Notes under the pieces: generated by a model
Told to the model about the DNA's origin: nothing
What the model saw: only the letters and a program-made list of their open reading frames with translations
Databases searched by the model: none
Source of the DNA: Acanthococcus lagerstroemiae
Lineage: Eukaryota; Arthropoda; Insecta; Hemiptera; Eriococcidae
NCBI GenBank assembly: GCA_031841125.1
Contig: CM063107.1
Coordinates: forward strand, 44,343,497 to 44,407,496
Length of the DNA stretch: 64,000 nt
Direction of reading: 5' to 3'
Made by a program: the position numbers and the translations under genes
In this document: positions 23,811 to 35,506 of the stretch, piece after piece
Layout of the letters: each line of letters begins with the position of its first letter
Numbering within the stretch: the first letter of the stretch is position 1

Positions 23811-26043
23811 GAGGGCGATTTTTCGAGGAAGAAAAAAGTCTTTTCACATTTTCAGAAGAAACTAGGAGTGTAAGTTTTGCGTGCTTGCTAAAGAATGTAT
23901 GCTGTAGTCTTTAACGCATTTTTTCGAAATAACTCCCCCTCATATGAGCTTGTATCCACCAATTTCTATCGACATTCTAGAATACATAGAATAGTGAAAT
24001 GAATTAAAAATATTCCACCTAATCTTTGTGTGGAATTATGATGAGCGGAGAAGCCAAAAAGAGACCAACAAAGGAAAAGAAAATTTCGGTACGTCGAAAA
24101 GACATCGAGGAAACTCGACTTTTAAACTTCTGTTCGAGGCGTAGCTTTCACGATAGTCGAGTTTAATCCGATGCCGAACTTAATCGTTCGTTACCAGATT
24201 GGAGTTAGTTTCGCCCTTTCTACTCCCCGGTGTCGTCCTAGGTTCGGTTAAAATTCTGCGTCATTATACTACTTCAGAAAGGTCCGTTTTCATCGGTGAG
24301 GTCGCTCTAAAAACCGGCGTACTTGTGGTACTCTAATTCGTCGCCGTTTTGCATGGCACCCGCTTTCATTATATGGGCACTCTTCTCTATTCGTATTTAA
24401 TTAGACGTGCGAATAGCTAGCTCAGTGAATCCCTTTTGATACCGGAATGTCATGAGTCGGAATCGCGATTGTCGAATATACTCGTATCCGCGTAATAAAG
24501 ATGACAATATTCAATATTGAGCTTCTAGTCACGTTATATACTCTCGGGCGTCTTACGTTCGACGTTTGACGACGCCACGTTATTTATGTACTACCCCTCG
24601 CCGAAGACCAAAATACCAAAAACGAGAATCAAATTACCATTGACGGCGTAAACGGGCGCGATCTTGTAAAAATGCCGCTTAATATCGAAGTGGCGAGGAC
24701 GATAATCTCGACGGTGTTACGCAACTTTTCCTGGTTTTCTCTTCGCCCTCGCTCTCCTTCTCGCCGGGCGTCTTTCCTTTTTTAACCGCCGCCAATAAGG
24801 GTAGAGAAAGAAGAACGAGAAAAAGAAAGAAAAAATAAAAGATTTTGGAAATTGATAACTGCACGCGCGCCTTACGTAAGGGCGGCCTACCTTTTCCATT
24901 TATAAAAAGATCATTGGCGCGATAAATTGGAAAGCCGACATCAACAGCTATACGTATAGTTTCGGCTTTTGCCGCCACACTGTTCGCCGCACCGGATAGT
25001 GTTGAGAGCGGTTAGGGTGCGTAAATCTGGCCGTTTTATCTGCGAATTGAAATTTTATCGAACCGTTTTGCGGCGGTTTTCCTTTCGCTTATGTATCTTA
25101 TCAACTTGTAGTATTTTGGTATACGAACGTGTTTGAGACGGCCCAATTGACGTGTTCTTATACGAAAGTGATCGAAAATCAGTTTTTCTGAAATCAAACG
25201 TTGGTGATGGATACTATAATATCTATATTTACCTGTACGAAACTTCTTCCTCCCCGCTCCCTTCCGATACATCGGTAAATGATGGCAGATTTCATACCTA
25301 CTCTTGCCATTGGCATTTCTGTGTTCTTTCGATTGACGGTTTCCTTGTAAAAAGCCAATAATGCTACAAGTAGTTGTCCCAGTTTCGGCTGCCAACCAGT
25401 TGAGGAATGATAGAACGCATCGAGACAAAAAATGAATTTAAATACCAGGGAATTAAGTGTACCCGGGTGTACCAGGTACAATTTTTGAGCTGGAGTAGAA
25501 TGTTATCAATAAAACTTGAACTACTTTTAATTTCTAACAAAAAAGTTGACGCGAAGCCGTGCAGCCGCACAGCCACCACAAAGGTAGCAAGCTAGTAACC
25601 CGAACGAGGGAACGAGGGTTATGTTGTGTGTGTTAAAAGATGGAGACGATTTTTAGTTACAAACTTACAATTAAACAAAGAAAAATGTGATGTGGTTTTT
25701 TTTCCTAAATAAAAGGCAGTTGAAATATAAAAATGGACAATTTCGTTTAATTCGTTTATCACGGTTAATTCGTTTAACACAGAATTAAAGTTTTTGCCTA
25801 TCGTTGAAATTATCGGTGCTACACAACATCAAAAATGACAAAAATTCAAAAATGCTTCTCTGATTAAGGGGTGAGCTAGGGGGCTTCAACAAACCATCAC
25901 TGATTGAATTTGGTTTAGTGTATCCAAAGTTATTACCATTTGAAAATCGTTATTGCACAGGATGTGGCATTTATCTTGCAACCCTAGATGAACACTGCGG
26001 TACAAACAGTAGAAAAAGAATTCGATGCAAATCGGTTGGGGTG
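23811..26043. other. No recognisable gene
   Basis: From about 24.0 to 25.1 kb the DNA is rich in CpG words and lacks repeats. A 130-residue minus-strand frame (25428-25036) and a 99-residue one (24978-24679) show no domain. Around 25740-25790, TTCGTTTA-like words recur a few times. Confidence 0.35.
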
Positions 26044-26051
26044 GTGGCAGG

Positions 26052-26173
26052 CAATGGTGTAGCGTGGGGGGGGGAGTATCGGCGATTTTAAAAAATACCT
26101 CAATTTTCGACTTTTTTTCCCTTGAAAACCTTATCTACCCCCTTTTTTGGGGGAACCCCTAGCTACGCCGCTG
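26052..26173. mobile_element. hAT-like MITE with exact 8-bp target duplication (122 bp)
   Basis: The element runs from CAATGGTGTAGCGTGG to, reverse-complemented, CAGCGGCGTAGCTAGG. GTGGCAGG flanks it exactly on both sides (26044-26051 and 26174-26181). A G-run follows the left end. Its interior, reverse-complemented, matches the interior of the next element (TCAAGGGA, GTCGAAAATTGAGGTATT), so the two are the same family in opposite orientation. Confidence 0.9.
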
Positions 26174-26338
26174 GTGGCAGGCCTGAAGTGTTGTTAAAAC
26201 CCGGGATGCCATTAGTAAGAAGTTCTTGTCTTTCTGTATGAGATTTTACCCCTAGGAATTTCATCCCTTTAAGGCACTCCGTACGCTGATGAATTTCCTT
26301 CGCTTTGCATTAATCAGTAGAGATGTCATGGTTATTGT

Positions 26339-26502
26339 CGGTGGCATAGTTAGGAGTTTCCCAGGTGGGGGGGGGGATATAAGATTTTCAAGGGAGAAAT
26401 AGTCGAAAATTGAGGTATTATGTTAAAAATTGCCGATATTAGAAGACTATATAAAAATATAAGGGGAGCACGTGCTCCCATGCCCTCCACGCTACGCCAC
26501 TG
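26339..26502. mobile_element. hAT-like MITE with exact 8-bp target duplication (164 bp)
   Basis: GTTATTGT flanks the element exactly (26331-26338 and 26503-26510). Termini are CGGTGGCATAGTTAGG and, reverse-complemented, CAGTGGCGTAGCGTGG. A ten-G run lies near the left end. Interior sequence is shared, inverted, with the element at 26.05 kb. Confidence 0.9.
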
Positions 26503-26510
26503 GTTATTGT

Positions 26511-28053
26511 AATCATTAGGGACCTACCAAAGAGAGAGAAACCTGGGCATTCCGACCAAGTATAAATTGAGGAGCATTATACACAGAGACAAATATGTTG
26601 TTATTGGGAGAGGGGTGTCAGTTGACGAACTTGCTGAACTCACTCTCGAAAGGATAAAGTTGTAAAAACCAAAATTGTAGCTAGCCCACTTTTTTTTACA
26701 TTCGATTACAGAATTTTTTCTTGGATAACCAACTCGGATCTGCCGCTTGAAAATTTGGTAGAAAAATTCATTCTTATTTAACAAGTTTTCCAACGCCTTT
26801 TATGAATTTAAATTACTAATTATCATTTGATGTTTGTACGTTTATGTGGGAGAGCAGTAGCGGATGTAGAGGGACGGGGAGAGCTGTTGGGGTTTCAGCC
26901 TGCCAGATCTATCAGGCCTACATCAGTTAATATGGCATTCAGACGAAAAGTAAAATGTACAGTGAACTACTAACAGGGGAGACCCTGCATTTCCTGGTAC
27001 ATTTTTTGCTTAAAATTTGAAAAATCAGTCGCTCGCTTTGTCTGTTAGTATCCGTTTTTTTACAATTTTCACGAAGTCCCTCCCGTCCCCCTTCAATTAG
27101 AAAATTCTTGGTACATTCTTAAATGTCCGTAGCTATGATTTTTTTTTTTAACGAACCTTAGCTTCTCTCAGAACGAAATCCTAGGTGAGTAAGGGCTACC
27201 TCGAACAGTGCTAGATTGTGGATAACCGACTGTACAGGTCTAATCCTGCGCGATCAAAAATCTTCATTCCGGCCAACATTGATTGAATTTTTTCATATTT
27301 AGTGTCCCCTCTGCTGAGCTCAAAAGGTGGTGGTCAATGATTTTTTGATCAAATTTTGGAAAATTGGTAAAATTGTTCTCAAAAAGGCTTAGATTTTTCT
27401 CCCTCACGATGATGTTATTCTAACAATTTTCAATGTTCTTGGGGGAAGGGGGGGGGTACTTTCGAAGCCCACGGAGCAGGCTGAAAACTGTACTTTTATG
27501 CAAGAAATGTAAAAGTAAGTGTCAAATTTGAACAATTCTTTGAGAATGTACGTCGTTTACCCTATCAATTTTGGAAAATTTTCGAAAGTATATGTCATGC
27601 ACTTTGTACATCTTATTCGGAACACTGCTGCTTGGGTGAAGAACAACGCAAAAAATAATTTCAACGCCGCAACCCCTCCCCCTCCATACAACCTGAATTA
27701 TGTTGAAAATAGAAGTTTCAGACTAGTGCATATCAAGAGATAGGGGTAACAGTTTGATTGTGTAAAAATTAATGGGAAGTATTAAATAGCACGAAATAAA
27801 AAGTGTGATTGAACGAAATGTGAAGCCATGAAAAAAAAAGTTTAAATGACGAGTTTTAAAATCGATATCACGAAATGACTTGCATACAGTATATTATGTT
27901 GTTTAAACACAAAAATTATACGTCATCGCGGATAACGTACACACTACACACTCGTGGAGATAGGAGATCCATGAGTTTAAGAGGGATCCAATTTTCTATA
28001 AAAACGGTCATTAAGAATTTTTTCTTAAGTACTCTAGAAACGCCCTAGAGGGG
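26511..28053. other. No recognisable gene
   Basis: CAGTAGCGGATGTAGAG near 26855 looks like a hAT terminus, but no partner end was found. G-runs occur near 27445. No coding signal. Confidence 0.35.
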
Positions 28054-28116
28054 AGTTCTGAGGTAATGCTCGAAAGGGCGGATTTCAGGGCTCGGGTTGA
28101 GAGAACAAAAAAAGAG
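28054..28116 (+). mobile_element. SINE 3'-end fragment
   Basis: About 50 bp (GTAATGCTCGAAAGGGCGG, then CAGGGCTCGGGTTGAGAG) match the 3' part of the SINEs at 34.4, 38.8 and 48.9 kb in the opposite orientation, and an A-rich tail follows. The tRNA-like head is absent. Either the copy is 5'-truncated, or a partner LINE with the same 3' end left it. Confidence 0.75.
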
Positions 28117-29529
28117 TGGGCGTGTAAAAATTACCCTTTATTACAGTACATTAGGAATTTTTAGACCTATTATTTATGCAAATGACCCCATCGAGATCAT
28201 CGAGGGGTTTCGAACTCAACGAATTCGTTTTTGATATCGGTTTGGCTCTTAATCTGAATTTGTGACTCCTGAGGAGGGGGAGAATCGATTCATAGATTTT
28301 TATTGCTCCAAAATTTGATTTTGACATTAATTTGTGCGCGATTGTAAATTTGTGGCAAGTATGATGGAGGCCGAGAATTTAAACTTTTATTTCGGGCGCA
28401 GTAATATCGTGTCTTTTTTTTTCATTGTGTGTAGACGGTATTAAAATTCCGGGCGTATTTTATTTTATCGTGTAAGTGAATTATATTGCGTTCTGAAATT
28501 TAATTTTTTCTTCAAACTATTTCTTTTTCTGTTTCGTACTTGTTATTGCGCTTGTCATTTATATATTTCGTGCAAACAGCATATTTCTTTCGTGAATTCA
28601 ACATTACCATTGTGGGCCGATAAATGGTTCCCAAAATTAATAGTCACTTTGAAAACTTGTGCTGGACTTCCTGTGACTATAAGCGGACTGTGGTTGTAAT
28701 GTTTGGGAGGCTAGAAGGGCTTTCCTGTCCAAACAGTCGATTTGAGCTTCCCTAATAATTGATTTTTAATGCATTTTCAAAATTTTCTCGGGGTTAACTC
28801 AACCTTCTGGGACTTCTTAGCGCCTGTTCAAGCCGCTTATCCCTGTGATGCTCAACCAGTAGGAGTTGGTACAGAAACAGCTCATAAATGACTCTGGCGA
28901 CATGAAAACCCTACAAGTACGACATAATCGTGTTAAAATTCGAATTACGAGTACTGTTGTTGAGCCCCTTGGGGCACTGATTTCCCATGACAACTAAATG
29001 GCAGATTTACTTATGGAAACTTTCGTCATTGGATGGACTGTGTATGATCTTCAATCCAGAAATCAATCAATCAATGTTTGTTTATTCAAATTGGCGGCAC
29101 TTACTGAGCCAGCTACTCGTACTGAGGCCGTTTCATAATATCAATGTTTACTTAATTCCTAATTTATGACTGACATAAAACCTTTTAACCTAATGAAAAT
29201 AAAAATGGAAACTAAAAATAAAAACCAAAAATGAAACTGAAATTGTCCACGCACCACAGCCACGGATTCCACGAACTCCCAACCCCTATCTCCACTTCCT
29301 TTGTATTTGTTTAAAAAATTTTTTCCCTTGGTTCCCTACGATGCGATAGTGATTAGTGCCCTGTCAAAGGAGCAACGGACCTCCCAGACCCAATATCATT
29401 CGACATTTTCGGTAATTGAAATACATGTGTCGGTCTGAATGCTTTTAGGTTAATACACTATCAATTTCCTTTAGTTTATCTGGGATAGGACCAGAAATTA
29501 ATGTACACAACTACAAATTTTTGATAATG
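28117..29529. other. No recognisable gene
   Basis: AT-rich sequence without element ends or coding frames that I can identify. Confidence 0.4.
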
Positions 29530-29680
29530 AAACACTCTTTAGCCTGGTAACAAACGAAATAGGGCACAGAAACATCAGGGATTGGCCCGACACACGTGAC
29601 CCCTACAACCAATCAAAACACAGGAACCAACAAGACAGTTCACCATACGCTGCTACCTTGTGTATTTTACTGTGTAATAG
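29530..29680 (+). mobile_element. Degenerate Penelope tail fragment
   Basis: Phrases such as CCAATCAAAACAC and AGTTCACCATACGCTGCTACC parallel the non-coding tail of the Penelope-like element at 22.74-22.86 kb (CCAATCAGAGCGCAC, GGCTCACCATACGGTACTACC). Only this short tail is present, with many substitutions. Confidence 0.55.
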
Positions 29681-29687
29681 TTGGTCT

Positions 29688-29924
29688 CATGAGCGTAAAT
29701 AAGGGAGAATGTTGGGATGTATCACCCTTCCCCTCAGAGCCAGGGGGAAAGTAAAATTCTAAAGCTTGTGAATTCACATTTATTTCGATACTATTTTGCT
29801 ATTTTTGTTTTTCTTTTTTGCTCGGAAAGTCAAAGTTTGGACGAAATTCTGTACATCCGTCATTATTTCACCTACAACGTTTTTACGTCCCCTTCCCTAT
29901 GATAATTTCCTATTTACGCTCCTG
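29688..29924. mobile_element. Probable hAT-like MITE (237 bp)
   Basis: The left end CATGAGCGTAAATAAGGG and the right end, reverse-complemented CAGGAGCGTAAATAGGAA, form inverted repeats. The flanks do not make a convincing target duplication. A related terminus (GGCGTAAATAAGGGG) occurs at 35.5 kb. Confidence 0.55.
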
Positions 29925-29999
29925 GATTTAGTAACCTCATCACTAATGATTTCCGAAACGTTTTGACCAACAAAACTGCTTTCCAGTGAAACTTGTAGA

Positions 30000-30390
30000 C
30001 AAGGACGTACCGTTAGGGGGTAGGGGGAAATTCCCCCCCGTAAGAATTTTTCGCTCAGTGGTTGGAAAAATTTACAATTTCAGTCTGGCGAGTTGGGGAA
30101 ATTCAACAAGTTAAAAGGTTTTTTTTTGTTTTTTTTTTCTTGGTTTGATACGTACTTGGGAATTGAGTAGTTGAGAAGTTGGCTAAACCCAATAAATCAA
30201 AAGGTTTTTCTTCTTTTGCTTTGATACTTGGGAATTTTGAGTTGAGTCAGGTGGAAAAATCCAACAGGTCAAAAGTTTTTTTTTTTATTGCTTTGATACT
30301 GAGGAAATCTGAGTTGAGTCAGTTGAAACATTTTTCACAATTTTCAGCACCCCCTCCCCCCGCAAAGAAAAACTCTTCGATACGTCCCTA
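30000..30390. mobile_element. hAT-like MITE carrying a minisatellite, copy B (391 bp)
   Basis: The left end CAAGGACGTACCG and the right end, reverse-complemented TAGGGACGTATCGAAGAG, correspond to the ends of the element at 8.7 kb, in opposite orientation. The flanks CTTGTAGA (29992-29999) and TTGGTAGA (30391-30398) agree at 6 of 8 positions. Most of the interior is a tandem array. A G-run and a C-run stand next to the ends. Confidence 0.8.
30085..30345 (+). repeat. Minisatellite inside MITE copy B
   Basis: About three to four degenerate units, each with CAACAGGTCAAAAG-like sequence, a T-run, GCTTTGATACTTGGGAAT and GAGTTGAGTCAG. The array is the reverse complement of the one at 8.75-8.99 kb. 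T-run length varies between units. Confidence 0.8.
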
Positions 30391-30398
30391 TTGGTAGA

Positions 30399-33200
30399 TT
30401 TATTACAATTCGTATAAGTTATAACAAGTTTTTCACCTGCACCTAAAAACTAATATGGATTTCCCGAAAGTAACAGAGGTGACATTTGGACTTCCTATAT
30501 TCGTTACACATGCATCATTTTAAATCAGTGGTGGTAAGGAAAGTAATTCGCTCGCACATACTCGAGGTTCTCACTTCAAAAGCTCTGCTGTTCTGGCGGA
30601 TTTAGAGTTTCCACCTGTGAACGATCCTATAGTTAGTCATTTATCTACCTCTTCCATTCCAAAACAATTGCTCCGGAAATAACTCGTATCTCTGTTTTGG
30701 AAAATGAGGAGTTTGAAATTTTTCGATGAGAAATATTATTTTGTCTTCGAAGTGGGGTTAGCCACTTCCACCTATGATCTTAGACAATATTTATTTATTT
30801 TTATTTGTATGCATATCACACCAAATGTGTGCCATTATGGCTATGTAATTTTGTGATTTTCTGTTCCAGGTAAATGAAACTTGAATATTCGCGTTAGTAT
30901 ACCTTACTTGGCAGATGAATAGATGTCAACTGAGGTAAGTTTATACGAAAACTGTAAAGAGGAAACTGTATTTGGCTAGACCATATTTACTTTGCGCAAA
31001 GCGCGTGTTCAAAGCGAACTTGCAACTCGACTTAAATGAACATCGAATTGACAGCAGAGACATCATGTGCAGCGTGCATAATTATTGTAGAACCAGAAAG
31101 ACGGCGAAACTGCGAGTATTTCGAGTAACTTACTCAGTGTCATGTGTACCGACGATATAGTATTAGTGTTATATCGAACAGTCTGGAACATATTCGTGTT
31201 CCAGTTTCGAGTGGCCTGCTCTGTACAAGTTAACAACTATACTTGCCAAAGTATATGACAGTTGTTTTCAGTACTGAAATTTTCACGCGGAAAAATGTGT
31301 GAGACAGGATAGCCACTATAGAGAGAGAGAGAGGGAGGGAGAGAGAGACAGTGAGAGAAAAAGAGAAAGAAAGAAAAAAGTTTTATGAAACCGAACTTAT
31401 TCCTCGTAAAAAATTCTGTTGAAAAAGCTTTTATTGATTTTTTCGATAGGGCGCATAGGTTTTGTGTTAGATATTTTTAAAGAAAATATGAAAATTTCCG
31501 AAGTCAACGGTTTTCAATTTTCCCTATGGAAATATTGGCGGCGGATCTAGTGAGTGGTTGGTTTTCACCGTCAGCCAAACTCGGAGCTGTATATCTGTGT
31601 GTGGCTTATAAAAGATACTTAATGTTTTTTTTTTGTTCTTTTTTGTTTCTCTCTCTTATTCGTTCGTCGTCGTCGGTTTTACGTGAGTACATTTTTGAGG
31701 TTTCTGCCGAATGAATAATATTGTCTTTCTGCATTTTTCATGTTATCGGCGTGTACGTCGAATAGTCTCAGAGGAAAACTGTAGGCATTACACATGCATA
31801 TAGTTGATGGTTGTGTGGGGGTGAATCGGCTTCTGTATGAAGATGCTTTCTGAGAAATCACCTTGAATAAGTTTGCCTGAAGAAGGTAAAACAGCGGACA
31901 AAATATCGTTTTGCAAATCCGGTACTGGGCTCGTGGTTTTTCGGTGGTATTTGAAAAGATTTATTTTCTCTTCTCTCTATTATTATTATTTTTTCTTTGT
32001 TGGTGTTACATAGTTTAGTAAGTATGCCTTCGATTCCAGGTCTGCGGGTAGAATTCAACGGGAATGGAGTATGTAATTTGTGATGAGTTTTAAATTCGCT
32101 TCACGTAGTCGGTGAATTATGCGAATTGCTAGAATTGTTCTCCGGAAACCTAATAGCTGGAGCGTTTTACCCAACTAGACGAAATTAAGTGTAACCTTTC
32201 CAGTTAGCTCGGGGAAATTTCGAATAATATTTACCAACTCGTTGGTACAAGCTGTTGAGCATTAATACCCCCTCTATACGAACTCGTATATTTCTTTTTA
32301 ACCTGGCGGAAATGCTCGCGAAGTTGACGTATTCCAGTTTACTCTATGTTTCGCAGATATTTATTATTTGCCGACGATCTGATTTTCCGTAGCAAGGCCG
32401 CATTCCCATCATGTTGTTAATGAAAATTCGTGCAGGGATTCCAGTCGTAGTGAAAGCAGAGAATCGTATCGAGTGTAACTGTACTTGTGGTATATCAAAT
32501 GCGAATGTGGGACCATTTTTTTGTCTCTTTATTTTTCTTCTTTCGTTTCCTTCGAGAGACCAGAAAATAAACAATAGCGGATGATATCCGTTAAGCTACA
32601 ATTGTCGCCCTTAAATCCTCTCCCAGTTTAGTTGAATATAAACGCGACCACGCTCACGGTTCCAGCCGAAATTCTTTTTCTGAATCTCACTATATTTCTC
32701 TCTCTTTTTTTTTTTTAAATTCCTCTCAACTGTAATATACCGTCGCGAATATCGTCGTATTTATTAAATGGTTTCGCTCGAATACGCTCATGGGGGAGGG
32801 TGTGGAAATGGAACTGCGTACGACGAAAATTTCTTCAACTTGGAATAAGGTGGGAAAAATTGATTCATATACGCTATGTGCGGGAAAAGTGTGTTATAAA
32901 TTTTCGTCAAATCTTGATTCGTCCAGTTAGGATTAGTCGGAGAAGCTTTCGCGCTCTATCCTTTTTTTCATTACTATCACCGAACTCCATAACGCTATCT
33001 TTGTTTTCTCAAGTTGCCGGCGGGAAAACGAAACAGCGACCGGAAACTGTTATTGTTTGTAAGCAGTGCTATGTATTTACCATAAGACGAATGAGGCGGC
33101 AGTCTACAGCGAAAACCTGAAATAGAGGCAGCAAGCTGAGAAAAAATTGTGCATGATGAAGAGCCCAAAGCCGTACATTTTGAAAAATAGTAGGAGAGCT
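30399..33200. other. No recognisable gene; GA-rich tract at 31.32 kb
   Basis: A (GA)n-type low-complexity tract covers about 31318-31380. The remainder has only chance frames. No transposon ends were found. Confidence 0.4.
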
Positions 33201-33645
33201 AGGCCTGCACGATTCCACCCGTAACCCGGTTGAATCCGATTACTACTCGTACCGCATGCGGATACGAGTTTCGAGTGGTCGGGTAAAGTCGTACCCGGGT
33301 AACTTCTGACCCGTTCATGACGAGTAAAGTTACGGGTGCGCCCGTAACTACTCGTGATTCTTAAACATCAATTTTTTTTCTTAGAACTGTTTTTTAGAAT
33401 ATGTTTTTGTTAAAATTTGTAAATTTGTGTGATAATGAAAAAGTATAAATTACTAGAGAAACGGTAGCGGAGATCGATCTTAGCAAAGTACAAACGAAAG
33501 GCGTGCAAAAATGAACCACGGGTCTTCCGAATAAACCTTTACCCGGGTAGTACGAGTCGAACTCGTTTATCAGACGGGTCAACTCGTAACCGTGCGCTGA
33601 CGAGTTAACTCGTTTTACTCGTAAACGCGTGACCGTGCAGGACTC
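33201..33645. mobile_element. Inverted-terminal-repeat element rich in ACTCGT words (about 445 bp)
   Basis: CCTGCACG near the left end (33204) and its reverse complement CGTGCAGG near the right end (33634) define short inverted repeats. AGAGCT lies just outside both. The interior is dense in ACTCGT/ACGAGT and CCCGGGTA words in both orientations, so it can fold on itself repeatedly. There is no coding frame. The superfamily is uncertain, with hAT most likely. Confidence 0.6.
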
Positions 33646-34410
33646 TTAAGAGCTACCCACAGCAGCATTCGTGCTGGACTAGATCGCTTCATTAGTAGTA
33701 AAGGAATTCCTTCTCGCGTATACTCCGACGATGACTCGATCTTTGTCGGAGCAAAAACTAAATCCGACCACAAGTTGAGGCAGTTTTTGTAATCGAATAA
33801 AGACAACAGCGCGAACTTCAGCAGTTCAAAAGATATTTCCTCGCACTTCATACTTTCCTGCACTCCTCGTTGAGGAAGTTTGTGGGAAGGAAATATCAAA
33901 ACCACTGAAAATCACTTGAACAAATTTACGGCACCTCCGGACTACTGACGCTAAAATCAATTAATCTGAATTACATAAATCCTTATTTTGATCGAGGGGC
34001 CTTTGACAGCACTTTTAAATAATACCCTTCAAGCGACACAAGGATAGTTATTTTCGTAACTGAATTAAAACTTGTAAAATACGATTGTGAGTTGATTGGA
34101 CTAGCTGAAGGCGAGGGCTTCAGCGCAAGAGTTGTATTTCACTGTTTCTTCCCGACTAACGTTCGATATTTTTTTTAACACCTCAGAAAGTACAGAATCT
34201 CAGGTGTTGGGAGCAGTAGGGTGGTAATGAGGGACTTTCCGTACAGGTTTTGTAGAAAAAAGTGATAAAAGGCGCCGCTTTCTGATTCGTCTATTACACT
34301 GCAAGATATAAATCTGTTTCTAAGTATATACGTGTGTGTGATGCAACCCAGGAAAGGGTGCCGAAAATCGGCAAATTCTGGTTCTAATGTTGATGTTCAT
34401 CAGGCCTTCT
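33646..34410. other. No recognisable feature
   Basis: Spacer between two repeats with no element ends or coding signal. Confidence 0.4.
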
Positions 34411-34752
34411 TTTCTAATTTACTCTCAACCCGAGCCCTGGAATCTGCCCTTTCGAGCATTACTTCAGAGACGTTAGGGAGGCTGTTAGAGCTGTCTTAGC
34501 CCTCTTACTTTCTGGCCGAAACACCAGTCCAGGTCGAAGTATGGCGAGTTGCTACGTGGGCTCGAACCCAGGACCTCCCGATTCCGAGACCAACGCGCTA
34601 TTCACTCGGCCAACGAGACCTTGGAAAGAATTGTAATCAGAAAGACGCCCCATTGGTTGAAGAAGAAAGAAGATACAGCATTTTGAAAATGAAATGGCAA
34701 AACTCCAATTTTCGAAAAGGAAATTTTAGAAGCCCGAAAAATGAACTTCCTC
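34411..34752 (-). mobile_element. tRNA-derived SINE, copy 1, with 5' extension
   Basis: Read on the minus strand, the tRNA-like head (34620 downward) has an A-box-like TGGCCGAGTGAATAG and a B-box-like GGGTTCGAGCCC, so RNA polymerase III would initiate there. The body carries AGCCCTAACAG-like sequence in related form and TAATGCTCGAAAGGGC, and the end is GGGTTGAGAGTAAATTAG with a short A-rich tail. Ahead of the head lie 132 bp (34621-34752) shared with copy 2 but absent from copy 3. No target duplication was found. Confidence 0.85.
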
Positions 34753-35227
34753 GTTTTTTTTTTGAACACAAAATCGGATCGAAGTGGCATAAATGAAGAC
34801 CTTCTAGTGGCAATGTGTGACCCTCTCTTTCATTGAAAAATTTCTCGCTTTTCCAAAATGGTGGCTAGCCCATACCACCAGCCTCTGAATTTTGAATGCA
34901 AAGGTATCGAAATAAAACTTTTCCTGGTTTAGAATATTCCGTCAGATTTAACCCTGTTCTGATGTGAGTCTCCAAACTCGAAATCCCACCCTCGAGAAGA
35001 GATAAAATTGACTTCCTTTGGGAAATCGAACGAAATGTCAAAAAATTTAGGGTTTTTTGGTGGCTGATTTTGAATATTGCATTAGATTCTCGATCTTATG
35101 CGATTAAGTCGTCAAAATATGATTTTCTCTTTGGAGGGAAATAAAATTCACTTAATTAGGTAAACTGATCATAAATTATTGAAATATGGATGCCATTGGA
35201 TCTTATGTTCGACTCTATTCGGGTCTC

Positions 35228-35506
35228 GTGAAGTAAATAGTGGAAATCTATCCCGGAAGGGGAAGGGTTCGGTGTTCGGTAAAACTTTTGTAGATAAAGT
35301 AGTGGGGCTGGTCTACAAAATTTCGCACAAGTTCTGACTTAATCAACGAAAAAATAAAATATAAAATAGTGGTGGGTTTACAGAATTTTGTTCAAATTTC
35401 GACACAGCCAAAAAAAAGCCCTAGATCTAAAATGTTAGGGAACAAGCTCTAAGCCTGTACCTTCTCTCCTGGCTACATATCCCCGTATCCCCTTATTTAC
35501 GCCACT
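35228..35506. mobile_element. Possible hAT-like element (weak)
   Basis: The right end, reverse-complemented, is CAGTGGCGTAAATAAGGGG, a good hAT-type terminus. The only candidate left end, CGTGAAGTAAATA, matches with a gap and substitutions, and the flanks do not match well. Inside, a 60-bp phrase with GTCTACAAAATTTCGCACAAG is loosely repeated. Confidence 0.35.

Noticed and set aside
25036..25428. 130-residue minus-strand open frame
   Set aside because: Lys/Arg-rich without a known motif, with other frames overlapping on both strands.
26855..27130. hAT element starting CAGTAGCGGATGTAGAG
   Set aside because: No matching right end or target duplication was found.
34560..34620. Possible functional tRNA gene
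   Set aside because: The head has A- and B-box-like words but is fused to a SINE body and recurs in three copies with mismatched stems, so it is a tRNA-derived SINE head.
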